DNA of 63,136 nt from JBEKTY01 sp049515555 (GTDB taxonomy: Bacteria; Planctomycetota; Planctomycetia; Pirellulales; Thermoguttaceae): the NCBI GenBank assembly GCA_049515555.1, contig JBEKTY010000023.1, positions 1-63,136 on the forward strand, written 5' to 3'. The notes beneath the pieces were generated by a model, which was not told where the DNA came from, did no database searches, and saw nothing but the letters and a program-made list of their open reading frames with translations. A program made the translations under genes and the position numbers. Positions 26,053-35,466 of the stretch are shown here, piece by piece. Positions within the stretch are counted from its first letter, which is position 1, and the number at the start of each line of letters is the position of its first letter.

Positions 26053-27429
26053 TTGAGATTGCTCGTTGTCATGATGGTGGCCTTCTGGTCTGAGCACGTC
26101 TTGGTCTTCGGGGAGGATTGGCCCCAATTGCAGCACGACTCGGCGCGCAGCGGGTATACCGCAAAGGGCCCGCAGCCCCCCTTCAAGCATGCGTGGGACT
26201 ATGATTTCGTCGTGAAGGAGCATGACAAGATCCATCCGGTCGTTCAGGCGATTATCTGCGAAGGGAAGGTCTTTGTCCCTTCCAAGACCGGCCGGGTCTA
26301 TGCCGTGGACGCGGCCACCGGCGAAAAGGTGTGGGCGTGGGAGAAGGCCGGGCCAATCGTAAACTCGGTGGGCTGCGCCGAAGGAGTGGTGATCTTCGGC
26401 AGTCTGGACGGCAGGATCTACGCCTTGAAGGCGACGGACGGCGCCAAGGCGTGGCAGTTCGAGGGCGGTGTCCGCGGGTTCTGCACCGCTCCCTGTATCG
26501 CGGACGGCAAACTCTTCATGGGTGCGCGGGATGGCACCTTCTATTGCTTGGACGTCAAGACCGGCAGAAGGCTCTGGTCTACCGAGACGGGTGGCTTCGT
26601 GTGGCACACGGCAGCCTGCGCCGACGGCCGGGTTTTCTTCGGCAACGAAGAACTCAAAATCGTCTGCCTGGATGCCAAGGACGGCCACGTGCTGTGGAAG
26701 ACCGACAGGCTCTATGGATTCACCTTCCGCGACGGCCATGCATTCGTGGACCAGGGCAAGGTGGTCGTGCGGATTTGGAGCGCGATCGACGACACGGACC
26801 TGCGCATCGACAAGGCGAGCATCAAGGCGGCAACCGACGCCGGGAAGTACCTTACCATCCCGGCAGCGCTTCAAGACAAGGCCCTGGAGTCGCTGCGACG
26901 CGAGCCGGAGTTGCGCCAGGAGCTATACGTGCTCGACGCGCAGACGGGCAAGGAAGTTTACATGCCCGTCCACAGCGGGCGGGTCTCAACGGTGGACGGG
27001 CCGGCCTTCGCGGTTTGCCGCGACGGGCCGGGAAACTGGTACCTGCCCATCTTTGCCGGCCCGATTGCTGCCGACTGGGGCAGCACCATGGCCTTTGCGC
27101 GCATGGACTCGAAGACCGGACGACTCCGCGAATTGATGTGGACCCCCAAGTGCAAGCCGGCCAGCAACGACGAGGCCCACGCGCTGTCGGTCGCCGGCGA
27201 CATCCTCTACGTTTCCGAGCAGGAAGAGGGCGAGGCGGGGATCTTCTGCGCGTTCGATTTGAACAAGTCGCTGAAGATCGACATTCCTACCCCGAACATC
27301 AACTGGGACATGGAGTACAATGCCCAGCCATTGGCCAATCCGATCGCCATCGCCGGCCAGCGGTTCTACCGGGTCACGAATCACGTCCTGCGGTGCTGGA
27401 CCGGGGAACTGAAGGAGAAACGGCCATGA
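26053..27429 (+). CDS. Secreted PQQ-like beta-propeller protein
   Basis: A 458-residue exported propeller protein. The likely start is TTG 26053, 7 bases after GGAGG; ATG 26071 would leave a very short signal. After the signal it reads EDWPQLQHDSARSGYT. Blades include YAVDAATGEKVWAWEKAG, YALKATDGAKAWQFEGGV, YCLDVKTGRRLWSTETGG and VCLDAKDGHVLWKTDRL. Its stop overlaps the toroid start as ATGA, so the two proteins should be made in equal amounts. Confidence 0.85.
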   Translation: MRLLVVMMVAFWSEHVLVFGEDWPQLQHDSARSGYTAKGPQPPFKHAWDYDFVVKEHDKIHPVVQAIICEGKVFVPSKTGRVYAVDAATGEKVWAWEKAGPIVNSVGCAEGVVIFGSLDGRIYALKATDGAKAWQFEGGVRGFCTAPCIADGKLFMGARDGTFYCLDVKTGRRLWSTETGGFVWHTAACADGRVFFGNEELKIVCLDAKDGHVLWKTDRLYGFTFRDGHAFVDQGKVVVRIWSAIDDTDLRIDKASIKAATDAGKYLTIPAALQDKALESLRREPELRQELYVLDAQTGKEVYMPVHSGRVSTVDGPAFAVCRDGPGNWYLPIFAGPIAADWGSTMAFARMDSKTGRLRELMWTPKCKPASNDEAHALSVAGDILYVSEQEEGEAGIFCAFDLNKSLKIDIPTPNINWDMEYNAQPLANPIAIAGQRFYRVTNHVLRCWTGELKEKRP

Positions 27430-29972
27430 CCAAGACCATCGCGACCGTACTGTTCCTAGCGGCGATCCTCGCGCAAGGCACAACCCATTGCAGTGCCACC
27501 GAGGAGGAATTTACCGGGCTCCGCTTCATGAAGCAACCCGACGGCCTCCGGATCGCCGGCGGCCTTGGCTGGCAGGCGGGGCTGGAAAAGAACGGCATCC
27601 GGTTGGGGCGGCGTGCCCACATCTGCTTCGAGGAAGGCGGTTATGGCTTGGAGGGATGGTGTACCTACGCCGGTTCCGACTGGGCCGACATCGGGCTGGT
27701 CCGGCCCGGTCCCGCGGCGCTGGCGGCTCAGGGCGAGGCCTCCTCGTGGGCCACGGTGCAGGCGTCGTTTTCCTATGAAGAGGACGGCAAGCCGCGGAAG
27801 TTCCATGTCCATGTCACGCGGCTTTCTCCAGCCGTCGTCTTCGAGCTGACCGGTCGGCACCTGCGCCTCTTCGAGAACGCCAAGGTTTTCAAGTTTGCCA
27901 AGTCCGATGCCGACTGGGTGCCGGCCGACCAGCGGATCGCAGGACCCGCTCCGGCGCCAAAGTACTTCGCCACCGAAAGCTCGACGAGCCTTCGCGAGGA
28001 CGTGGGGAAGCTGCAAGTGAAGAATTGGCTGCTGGCATGGTACGGCGCTGGGGCACGAATCCGCGCCGAGGCCGACATCGGCCACCGAACCATCACCGTC
28101 GACTGCCCTGTCCTGCTGGCCTTCGGCACGCCTCCGGAAAAGCTGTCGGCAGGACCGCAGGGTCTTGACGTCGTTTTCCCGGGCGAAGGCGTGAAGCGCG
28201 TGGCGGTCTTGCCCTTGCTCGGCGAGCGCCTGCCAAAGGCCGTGCCTGGGGAAAAGCCAAAGCCGTATCCCGCCTTCGTAGGCGCCTTTCGGGCGAATCA
28301 CGAGTTCCAGTTCGCCGATCTGCCGCCGACCGAGACCTGGAAAGAGCGACTGCCCGAAGCGATCCTGCGCCAGTGCCAGTGGTGGGCCGAGCACCTTGCA
28401 GAGGTCCCCATCGGCGTTCGGGAGACGCACGCTTACGACCGGGCCTCGGATACGGTCTCCGTGCGCGGGACGCTGGAATTCATGAGACTTTCGCCAGGCG
28501 GAAAGCGTTTCGCACCCGTGCCGCCGATGCTCGCCGTCGCGGCCCGCAAGAAACTATCGCTCTTGACGCTGGAAGGCGCGCCCCTTGATTCGGGCATGAC
28601 CACCAAGTGGGGACCTTACGTGGGTCTTGAGGACGCCGGCGCCTATTCCTACTCGGTCAAAGGCCTCGGCAAGTATGTGTTTGAGGTCCGCGCCGCCGGC
28701 GCGGGCAAGGAGCCCGAGGAGGTCCGCAGAACGCTCGACAACGAGGTCGCCGAGGTGACCGACGCAGGAATCCTCGCCCCCTGGTTCCCGATCCTGAGTG
28801 TGGGTGGTTTCGGAGGGCGGGCCAGCCGGGCCCCTAACGAGGGCCATCGGCTGCTTTGGGGTATTCCCGGCGAGAACCTCTACTACATCGGCCAGTGCCT
28901 GGAAGTGGCCACGCCCGAGCAGCGCACGAAGCTGATCGAGTTGGCCAGGCAATGGGAGGCGAAGTACCCGTCGGAAAAGGTCGCCCACATGCCCGCTACC
29001 AAGGACGCGCCGCGGGAGCACTACCTGCCCACCATCCACCGCGTGCGCGAGTGGCCCATGCGGGAACACAATTTCCACTTGCTCAACAACGTGCTGCCGT
29101 GCGAGAGCGAGTACTACTTGGCGGAGTATTACCGCAACACAGGCCAGAGGCCGGCGCGCCTGCCAGGCATCCTGGATCCCTACCTCGCGCGCTCGGACTG
29201 GGCCTCGCTGGGGCTGATGCGGGGCGAAAAGACGTGGTGGAAGGAAAGCACCATGCACCGGGAGATTTATGACCACGACTACGGTAAGGGCGGCGTGGAC
29301 GACGTCAACCGGCTGTTTGCGGGCCTGGTAGGTCGCATCCGCCTGGCCAGAACGCTCGGCGCTACCCAGGACGTCGAGCGAGGAATGTACTTCCTGGCGC
29401 GCACGGCCATCCTGCGGTTTGCCCTGGAGCAATGGAAGTACGTGCTGCACGAGGACAAGTTCCTCGCCTTGCGCCCGGCCAATGCCCCGCCGCGGAGCTT
29501 CTTCGGCACCGGCCTGCACACGTTCGCGCGCAAGACGCCCGGCGACGATCCCCTGGTCGTGGCGGAGATGGACGAGTTTCTGCTCTCGATGCGCGAGTGT
29601 TATGTACACGTCCACTGGCACCCGCACCGCTTGATCGCCTATCTGAACATGGTCCCGGAATTGGGGCGGTTCTTGCAGGACCATCTCAAGGCGGAAGTTG
29701 CCGACTACGTGCGGACCGTCGAGGAGAGCAATCCTGAATGGTACACGCCCTACGCTGACTGCACTCTCTCCTTTGAAACCTACTGCCTGCACCCCGCAGA
29801 CTCGTACCAGGTCTTCCTCGCACGGGCGTGGGTGACCAACGAGCAGCCCGAGAAGCTCTGGAAATACGCAGACCAGCCGTGGGTCGGCCGCGGCGACTGG
29901 TACTACATTCACAAGCTGGTTGAGACGATCTTGGCCTATCGCGGCTGGCGATGGGAAGGACTGAAGCCGTGA
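27426..29972 (+). CDS. Secreted T-family protein (alpha/alpha toroid-like)
   Basis: An 848-residue exported protein with all three family regions: HVTRLSPAVVFELTGRHLR and WLLAWYGAGARI in the first, VRETHAYDRASDTVSVRGTL and RFAPVPPMLAVAARKK from about 331 in the second, and the helical region from about 444, opening DAGILAPWFPIL and closing DQPWVGRGDWYYIHKL. The His of the usual AGHL motif is Ile here. The frame is open far upstream through the propeller gene, but only the ATG in the ATGA overlap gives a signal peptide (MTKTIATVLFLAAILAQG). Confidence 0.78.
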   Translation: MTKTIATVLFLAAILAQGTTHCSATEEEFTGLRFMKQPDGLRIAGGLGWQAGLEKNGIRLGRRAHICFEEGGYGLEGWCTYAGSDWADIGLVRPGPAALAAQGEASSWATVQASFSYEEDGKPRKFHVHVTRLSPAVVFELTGRHLRLFENAKVFKFAKSDADWVPADQRIAGPAPAPKYFATESSTSLREDVGKLQVKNWLLAWYGAGARIRAEADIGHRTITVDCPVLLAFGTPPEKLSAGPQGLDVVFPGEGVKRVAVLPLLGERLPKAVPGEKPKPYPAFVGAFRANHEFQFADLPPTETWKERLPEAILRQCQWWAEHLAEVPIGVRETHAYDRASDTVSVRGTLEFMRLSPGGKRFAPVPPMLAVAARKKLSLLTLEGAPLDSGMTTKWGPYVGLEDAGAYSYSVKGLGKYVFEVRAAGAGKEPEEVRRTLDNEVAEVTDAGILAPWFPILSVGGFGGRASRAPNEGHRLLWGIPGENLYYIGQCLEVATPEQRTKLIELARQWEAKYPSEKVAHMPATKDAPREHYLPTIHRVREWPMREHNFHLLNNVLPCESEYYLAEYYRNTGQRPARLPGILDPYLARSDWASLGLMRGEKTWWKESTMHREIYDHDYGKGGVDDVNRLFAGLVGRIRLARTLGATQDVERGMYFLARTAILRFALEQWKYVLHEDKFLALRPANAPPRSFFGTGLHTFARKTPGDDPLVVAEMDEFLLSMRECYVHVHWHPHRLIAYLNMVPELGRFLQDHLKAEVADYVRTVEESNPEWYTPYADCTLSFETYCLHPADSYQVFLARAWVTNEQPEKLWKYADQPWVGRGDWYYIHKLVETILAYRGWRWEGLKP

Positions 29973-30029
29973 AACCTGCTGCAAAGTTCTACCACTGAAC
30001 CACTTTCTTACTGCAAAGGAGCTTTCGTC

Positions 30030-31643
30030 ATGAGAATCCGACATGTATGTACAACCCTGCTTGCTTGCTCGATGCCGCTGCTGCTTTCAGCGCCGGCCCA
30101 GGCCCAGGTGCATCCGCACCACGCGGCGCAGATCCGCAAGGCGGCCAAGGAAGTCAAGCCTCAAGTCGCGCCCAAAAAGCCCCGTACCGTGCTCATCTGG
30201 AACACGCCGCCATCGTTGATGGACAAGGATCCGCACAAGGGCTACTGCATCCCCTACGGTGAAGAAGGGATGAAGGCCATCGGCGAGGCAAGCGGGGCCT
30301 TCAAGCCGGTCGTCAGCGACGACATCGCCATGTTCGCGCCCGAGAACATCAAGCAGTTCGACGCGATCGTCTTGAACAACGCCTCCGGGCCGTGGATCAC
30401 GCCCACGACCGCGGACATGGCCAAGCCGGCGCTGAAGAAACTCGGCGCCGACGCCAAGGAAGTGGAAAAGGTGCTCCGCAAGAGCTTCTTGGACTTCCTC
30501 GACCAGGGCGGCGGGGTCGTCTGTCTGCACTTCGCCATCGCTGCCAACCAGCAATGGCCGGAGTTCAAGGAATTGTTCGGCGGCACGTTCATCGGGCACC
30601 CGTGGACCGAGGAAGTCGGGGTGACCGTGGAAGAGCCGGGGCACCCGCTGGTCGCGGCCTTCGGCGGGAAGGACTTCCGCATCTTCGACGAGATCTATCA
30701 GTATGGGCCCCCCTACGACCGCTCAAAGCTCCGCGTGCTGATGTCGATCGATCCGTCAACGACGAACATGGGCCCACGTTGGCTCAGCCGAAAGAAGGAC
30801 GAGGACTACGCGCTGACCTGGGTGAAGCCTTACGGCAAGGGGCGGATCTTTAACACCTCCTTCGGCCACATGGCCAGCCTGTACTCCACCCCGCAAGTCC
30901 TCCAGTTCTACCTGGACGCGATCCAGTTTGCCACGGGCGACCTGGAGGCGCCCACCGCGCCGCGCGAGGGCCGCCCGGTTCGCAAGCCCGTGCCAGGATC
31001 GCAGCCCGTTCCGGGGCTCGAAGGGTTCGTTTCGCTCTTCGACGGCAAGACCCTGGACGGCTGGGAGGGTGACAGGACCATCTGGTCGGTCCGCGACGGC
31101 GCGATCGCCGGCCAGACCACGGCCGACACGAAGCTGAAGGAGAACAACTTTCTCATCTGGAAGGACCAGGTCGAGAACTTCGAGCTGCGCGTGAAGTTTC
31201 GGATGGAAGGCGGTAATTCGGGGATCTACTATCACGCCCGCAAGCGACAGCCCGGCCAGACGCAAGGCGACTCGCTCGTCGGGACTCAAGCCGATTTCGA
31301 CGCCTCGGGCCGGTGGACCGGTGTGATCATGGAGTACCTGCTCCGCGACGTATTGGCCGAGCGGGGCCAAAAAGTGCTGATCGACGAGAAGGGCAAGAAG
31401 CAGGTCGTCGGCTCGCTCGGCGATCCCAAGAAGCTGCTCGAAGCCGTGAAGATCCGCGAGTGGAACGACTACGTGGTCGTCGCCAATAAGGACCGCGTGG
31501 TGCTCACGATCAACGGCGTGACGATGTGCGAGTTGGAAGACCGGGACCCGAAGCGCCTCGTCCACGGTTGGCTCGCGTTGCAGGTCCACGCGGGTCCGCC
31601 GATGCTGGTACAGTTCAAGGACATCTTCCTGCGCCGGCTCTAA
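30030..31643 (+). CDS. Secreted ThuA-DUF1080 fusion protein
   Basis: A 537-residue exported protein with two domains. Residues about 45-300 are ThuA-like (TVLIWNTPPSLMDKDPHKGY, FDAIVLNNASGPW, GGGVVCLHFAIAANQQW, GRIFNTSFGHMASLY). Residues about 330-537 are DUF1080, now called 3-keto-disaccharide hydrolase: FVSLFDGKTLDGWEGD, LIWKDQVENFELRVKFRMEG, GNSGIYYHAR and VEF-type ending QFKDIFLRRL. DUF1080 proteins cleave 3-keto-glycosides made by Gfo/Idh/MocA-type dehydrogenases, so this fusion is the strongest pointer to 3-keto chemistry in the locus. AGGAG lies 7 bases before the ATG. Confidence 0.87.
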   Translation: MRIRHVCTTLLACSMPLLLSAPAQAQVHPHHAAQIRKAAKEVKPQVAPKKPRTVLIWNTPPSLMDKDPHKGYCIPYGEEGMKAIGEASGAFKPVVSDDIAMFAPENIKQFDAIVLNNASGPWITPTTADMAKPALKKLGADAKEVEKVLRKSFLDFLDQGGGVVCLHFAIAANQQWPEFKELFGGTFIGHPWTEEVGVTVEEPGHPLVAAFGGKDFRIFDEIYQYGPPYDRSKLRVLMSIDPSTTNMGPRWLSRKKDEDYALTWVKPYGKGRIFNTSFGHMASLYSTPQVLQFYLDAIQFATGDLEAPTAPREGRPVRKPVPGSQPVPGLEGFVSLFDGKTLDGWEGDRTIWSVRDGAIAGQTTADTKLKENNFLIWKDQVENFELRVKFRMEGGNSGIYYHARKRQPGQTQGDSLVGTQADFDASGRWTGVIMEYLLRDVLAERGQKVLIDEKGKKQVVGSLGDPKKLLEAVKIREWNDYVVVANKDRVVLTINGVTMCELEDRDPKRLVHGWLALQVHAGPPMLVQFKDIFLRRL

Positions 31644-31664
31644 CCGGCCCGGAGGAACTGCACC

Positions 31665-32960
31665 ATGCATACGAATGTGTTGGGTTTACGGCTGCTAATC
31701 GCAGCAGGCCTGGGACTGTGCGGCACAAAGGCCGCCGCAGATGATTGGCCCATGTTCATGCACGATCCCGGCCATACGGGCGTTTCCGAAGAGAGACTGG
31801 CCCCACCAGTGTGGCAGGCATGGGAGTTCCCGCTCGGTCAGAGTTCCGCCGCTCCGGTGGCGGCGAAAGGGATCGTGTACGCAGGCAACTGGGCCGGCGA
31901 GGTTTTCGCCGTCGAGGCGACCGGCGGCAAGCTGAAGTGGAAGTTCAAGACCCGGGGCCCGGTCTGTTATGCGGCAACCGTCGCACACGGCCGGGTCGGC
32001 GTGGGCAGCGCCGACGGCACTTTCTACGCGATAGACGCCGATTCCGGCCGGGTCGCCTGGCAGTACCAGACCGGCGACCAGATTTGGACGAGCCCGATCG
32101 TCGTGGACGACACGGTCTATTTCGGCTCGAACGACCGCTACTGCTATGCGCTCGACATGCCGAGCGGCGATCCGATCTGGAAACGCGAGCTGGACACGCG
32201 GATGCACGGCTCACCCGCGGCGGAGGGCGATCGGCTCTTTGTCCTGTCCCACGGCGGGATCCTGTACGCCCTCGACCGGAAGTCCGGGGCTATCGTTTGG
32301 AAGAAGGACACGGGCGCGGAGATCTTCAACGCCTCGCCGAGCGTGCGCGGCGGTGTGGTCTATGTGGCCTTGAGTTCCCGAAGGCTCGGCGAAGAGGGTT
32401 TCGGCTCCGAACCCACGGCAGGACTTCTGGAATACACGCTCAGGGCCCTGCGTGCCCAGGACGGAAGTCTGCTCTGGGAAACCGGTGGAGGGGTTTTGGT
32501 AGGCGAGGTGTCTTCCGAAAAGGGTGGCAGCTCCTTCTACTGGGCCACACCGACCGTGAGTGCGGACACGGTGTTCGTGCAAGGAACCGAGCGAGGCGGC
32601 TACCGGAACTTCTGGAACGTTTCGGAGATCAAGTACCTCCGCTGGCCGCACTTCTACGTGGTCGATAGCGCCACGGGAAAGCTTCGCGTCAAGAAGGACA
32701 ACTTCTTCGCTTTGCATGGCCGCATGATGAACCCGACAGGCGGATGGTGCGCCGCTGCGCTGACCGGACACTACCTTGTCGGCTGCGGCGGGGTGATAGA
32801 CGTCCGCTCTGCAAAGCTGGTCGGCCATCTGGGCGCCAGGTCGAACGAGGGCAACCCCATCACCACCGCCGCAGCGATCAGCGAAGGGAAACTGTTCATA
32901 GTGCGTATGGGCCATGGGCAACATCCGCTGGTTGCATACGAGATGGGCAAGGATAAGTGA
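31665..32960 (+). CDS. Secreted PQQ-like beta-propeller protein, divergent
   Basis: A 431-residue exported propeller protein, the shortest of the set, with very regular blades: VFAVEATGGKLKWKFKTRG, YAIDADSGRVAWQYQTGD, YALDMPSGDPIWKRELD, YALDRKSGAIVWKKDTG. After the signal it reads DDWPMFMHDPGHTGVSEE, unlike either main subgroup and nearer to ordinary BamB-like proteins. It precedes the most divergent toroid protein, 9 bases downstream. Ribosome site CGGAGGAA is strong. Confidence 0.85.
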   Translation: MHTNVLGLRLLIAAGLGLCGTKAAADDWPMFMHDPGHTGVSEERLAPPVWQAWEFPLGQSSAAPVAAKGIVYAGNWAGEVFAVEATGGKLKWKFKTRGPVCYAATVAHGRVGVGSADGTFYAIDADSGRVAWQYQTGDQIWTSPIVVDDTVYFGSNDRYCYALDMPSGDPIWKRELDTRMHGSPAAEGDRLFVLSHGGILYALDRKSGAIVWKKDTGAEIFNASPSVRGGVVYVALSSRRLGEEGFGSEPTAGLLEYTLRALRAQDGSLLWETGGGVLVGEVSSEKGGSSFYWATPTVSADTVFVQGTERGGYRNFWNVSEIKYLRWPHFYVVDSATGKLRVKKDNFFALHGRMMNPTGGWCAAALTGHYLVGCGGVIDVRSAKLVGHLGARSNEGNPITTAAAISEGKLFIVRMGHGQHPLVAYEMGKDK

Positions 32961-32969
32961 GGTGGCGCC

Positions 32970-35423
32970 ATGCAGAACAATGGCAATGAAAGAAGACCTC
33001 TGCCTCTCTTGCAAAGAGCAAGGGGACTTGTGTTGGGGCCTCTTGTTCTGGCAGCGGCGCTTATGGGACTCGGTGCTGTGTGCCTGCGCGCCGCACACGC
33101 CGCGGACAGTCCGGTCCGTTTCCCGGGCCTGGGCCATTCGCAGGGCAACGTCGGACACTACGCCGGCACGATTCTGGGCGCCCGCACTGCCATGCCCAGC
33201 CTCGGGGCCGTTTGCTCCGGGGGAGAAAAGGAGCTGGTCGAGGCCTCGCTGGCCGGCAACGTGTTCAGCTCGGTCGGCTTCGGCAAGGGGCCGGAATGGA
33301 TCAGCATGGGCACCATCATCCCGAGCGGGCTGACCAAGCCGGTCCTGTCCGAACGGAAGCAGCACTTCAACGGCAACGTGCTGCGCTACGCGGTGCCCAA
33401 GGAGTTGCAGAACGGGACTTTCGTCGAATTCCGCGCGGGCAATCTCTTTCCGGGGTTATGGGCTAGCACTGACGCGCCCAACATCGAGATGCTGCAGGGC
33501 CGAACTCCCAGCGACATCGCCTTTGTCGCGGCTGGCCGTCTTCGGCACGTGATCGTGCCCGAGCAGGCGGCTGCCGATGTGCCGCTCCCCTTCAGCGAGA
33601 TGACCGAGAACTGGTTCTTGTGTTGGTTCAGCGGACGTCCCGGTTGGCGCGAAGCAAAATGGTGGGCCCATTTCTCGGTAGGGACCGGCTTCGACGCCCC
33701 CTGGCTGGTCCTGCTCCAGCACCGGCCGCAATCCGCGCAGCTTGGACGGCGTTCTCTGAAGCTTTCGTTTGCCACCGCTGCCGGCCACGTGTTGGCCGTG
33801 CCCCTGTATGGAATTGTCCACCTGGAGCCACGGCAAACCCAGAAGTGGCGGCACAGCTTGCCGGAGGAGGTCGTCACATCGTGCAGGCAGTGGGCGTCGC
33901 GCGCCAGGCAGGTTCCCATCAGGACTCGTGAGGATTTCGAGATTCTGGATGGCGGCCGTTCCGTGCGCGTGCGCGTCGGCTGCCAGTTTGAGGAGATCCG
34001 GGACGACTGGGGCACGGCGGGACGGAAGCTCGCGCCGTTCTGGCCGCTGGCCGGGATCGTGCTGCGCTACAACCGGTTCTACGGCGTGCCAATCGAGGTC
34101 CAGCCGGCGCTGGTGGACACCCACTACGAGACCCAGTACGGCCCGTATTGCGGCGTGCCGGAGACGGACGCCTACGAAGTCACGATCCGGGACGTGGGCA
34201 AGTACTTTTCAGAAACAATTAGCGGGGCGCCAATCCGGGGTGAAGTCGCCGAGCGTGCCGCGGAAGAAATCCGTCGCCGGCTCCGCGCCACGGTCGCCGA
34301 GAACCGAAACCTCGTCGCAATCTCGTCGTCGGGCGACGAGACCTCGCCCATCGCCGTGGGCACCAAGGCCCATCAGGTCCGTGCCGCCGCCGAGACGCTC
34401 TACCTGCTCCAAGGCGACGAGCGTGCAGCAATCGCGCAGTACTTGAAACGCATGGTGCAGGATCACCTGCTCAAGGCCGAATATTTTTCCGAAAGCCATT
34501 TCCTTGGCGAGGTGTTCGCGGTCCGCAAGAACTGGAACATGACCAGCACCAGCGGTCGACTGCTCCATGCCCTCTGGACCTACGCATATAGCACCGGAGA
34601 CTGGCAGACCGTTGCCGAAAGTTGGCCGCTAGTAAAAAGGGCGTTCGGCTATTATCAGGACTCCAGTGACTGGCTTTTGGTCTTGCCCCGCCGGCAGTTG
34701 AGCCCGGTGGTCCTGGCGCACGAGGACATCGCCGGAGTGATCGGCCTGGGACGCATGGCACACGCTCTGGGCGACCAGCACACGGAGGCCTGGTGCCGAT
34801 ACCTGATGGCGAAGTACCTCGTGGCCGAAGTAGGCATCTGGAAGAGCATGAGCTATGTCTGCGACTGCCAGCAGGGCAATCCGCGCAATTACATCTATCC
34901 GGACCTCGGCCCGGACTCGCCCGCCTGGGTGGGCCGCTCGCACGACACGATGTCCACCAAGCTGCAAAACTGGTTCCCCGACGGGCCCGCCTATTCGGGA
35001 GACTCGACCCTGTACGAAGCGCCTTGGCGGGGCGTGTTCTTCCTGGTCCCTCCCGAGGGCCTTCGGTTCCTGGGCGACGTCCTGCGCGACGACCTAACCG
35101 ATATCACGAATCTTCTGAAGAGCATGTACCCTGGGATCTTCCTGGCGCCGGCCAGCCACCAGTACACGCACGAGTGGGGCGTCAAGGGCGGCTACTACTT
35201 GCTCAGTGCATATGCGATGCAGACGCCGCCCGAGGAGTTGCAGTACATGGTTCCTCCGGACAAGGCATTTGTTCAGGATCCCTTCCGCATCATCCACCTC
35301 AAGGCACTGATCGACGCGTGTGCTGGGCGGTCGTGGAAGGACGTGCTGATCGGGCCGGACGAAACGCGGTGCCGCACACCAGTCCGGGTTCGAGCCCCTG
35401 CGAACGCCGGGACGGGACCATGA
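32970..35423 (+). CDS. Secreted T-family protein, divergent member
   Basis: An 817-residue exported protein placed in the family by position, length and the second-domain pattern (TREDFEILDGGRSVRVRVG, RKLAPFWPLAGIVL, YGPYCGVPETDAYEVTIRDV from about 316). It lacks the RL(S/T)PA and AGHL motifs and the GD.YY..KL ending; its end has GVKGGYYLLSAYA instead. The helical region from about 440 contains WPLVKRAFGYYQDSSDW and HEDIAGVIGLGRMAHALGD, which looks like a classic alpha/alpha-barrel glycosidase. It may keep the fold but have another substrate or activity. Confidence 0.7.
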   Translation: MQNNGNERRPLPLLQRARGLVLGPLVLAAALMGLGAVCLRAAHAADSPVRFPGLGHSQGNVGHYAGTILGARTAMPSLGAVCSGGEKELVEASLAGNVFSSVGFGKGPEWISMGTIIPSGLTKPVLSERKQHFNGNVLRYAVPKELQNGTFVEFRAGNLFPGLWASTDAPNIEMLQGRTPSDIAFVAAGRLRHVIVPEQAAADVPLPFSEMTENWFLCWFSGRPGWREAKWWAHFSVGTGFDAPWLVLLQHRPQSAQLGRRSLKLSFATAAGHVLAVPLYGIVHLEPRQTQKWRHSLPEEVVTSCRQWASRARQVPIRTREDFEILDGGRSVRVRVGCQFEEIRDDWGTAGRKLAPFWPLAGIVLRYNRFYGVPIEVQPALVDTHYETQYGPYCGVPETDAYEVTIRDVGKYFSETISGAPIRGEVAERAAEEIRRRLRATVAENRNLVAISSSGDETSPIAVGTKAHQVRAAAETLYLLQGDERAAIAQYLKRMVQDHLLKAEYFSESHFLGEVFAVRKNWNMTSTSGRLLHALWTYAYSTGDWQTVAESWPLVKRAFGYYQDSSDWLLVLPRRQLSPVVLAHEDIAGVIGLGRMAHALGDQHTEAWCRYLMAKYLVAEVGIWKSMSYVCDCQQGNPRNYIYPDLGPDSPAWVGRSHDTMSTKLQNWFPDGPAYSGDSTLYEAPWRGVFFLVPPEGLRFLGDVLRDDLTDITNLLKSMYPGIFLAPASHQYTHEWGVKGGYYLLSAYAMQTPPEELQYMVPPDKAFVQDPFRIIHLKALIDACAGRSWKDVLIGPDETRCRTPVRVRAPANAGTGP

Positions 35424-35466
35424 ATTCACCAGAGCCTGAGGAACCGCCGTCGACTGGAGATGGGCC

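Noticed and set aside
26331..29972. A 1213-residue open frame on the plus strand
   Set aside because: Only its 3' part from 27426 is the toroid gene; the 5' part is an out-of-frame reading of the propeller gene, open because of high GC.
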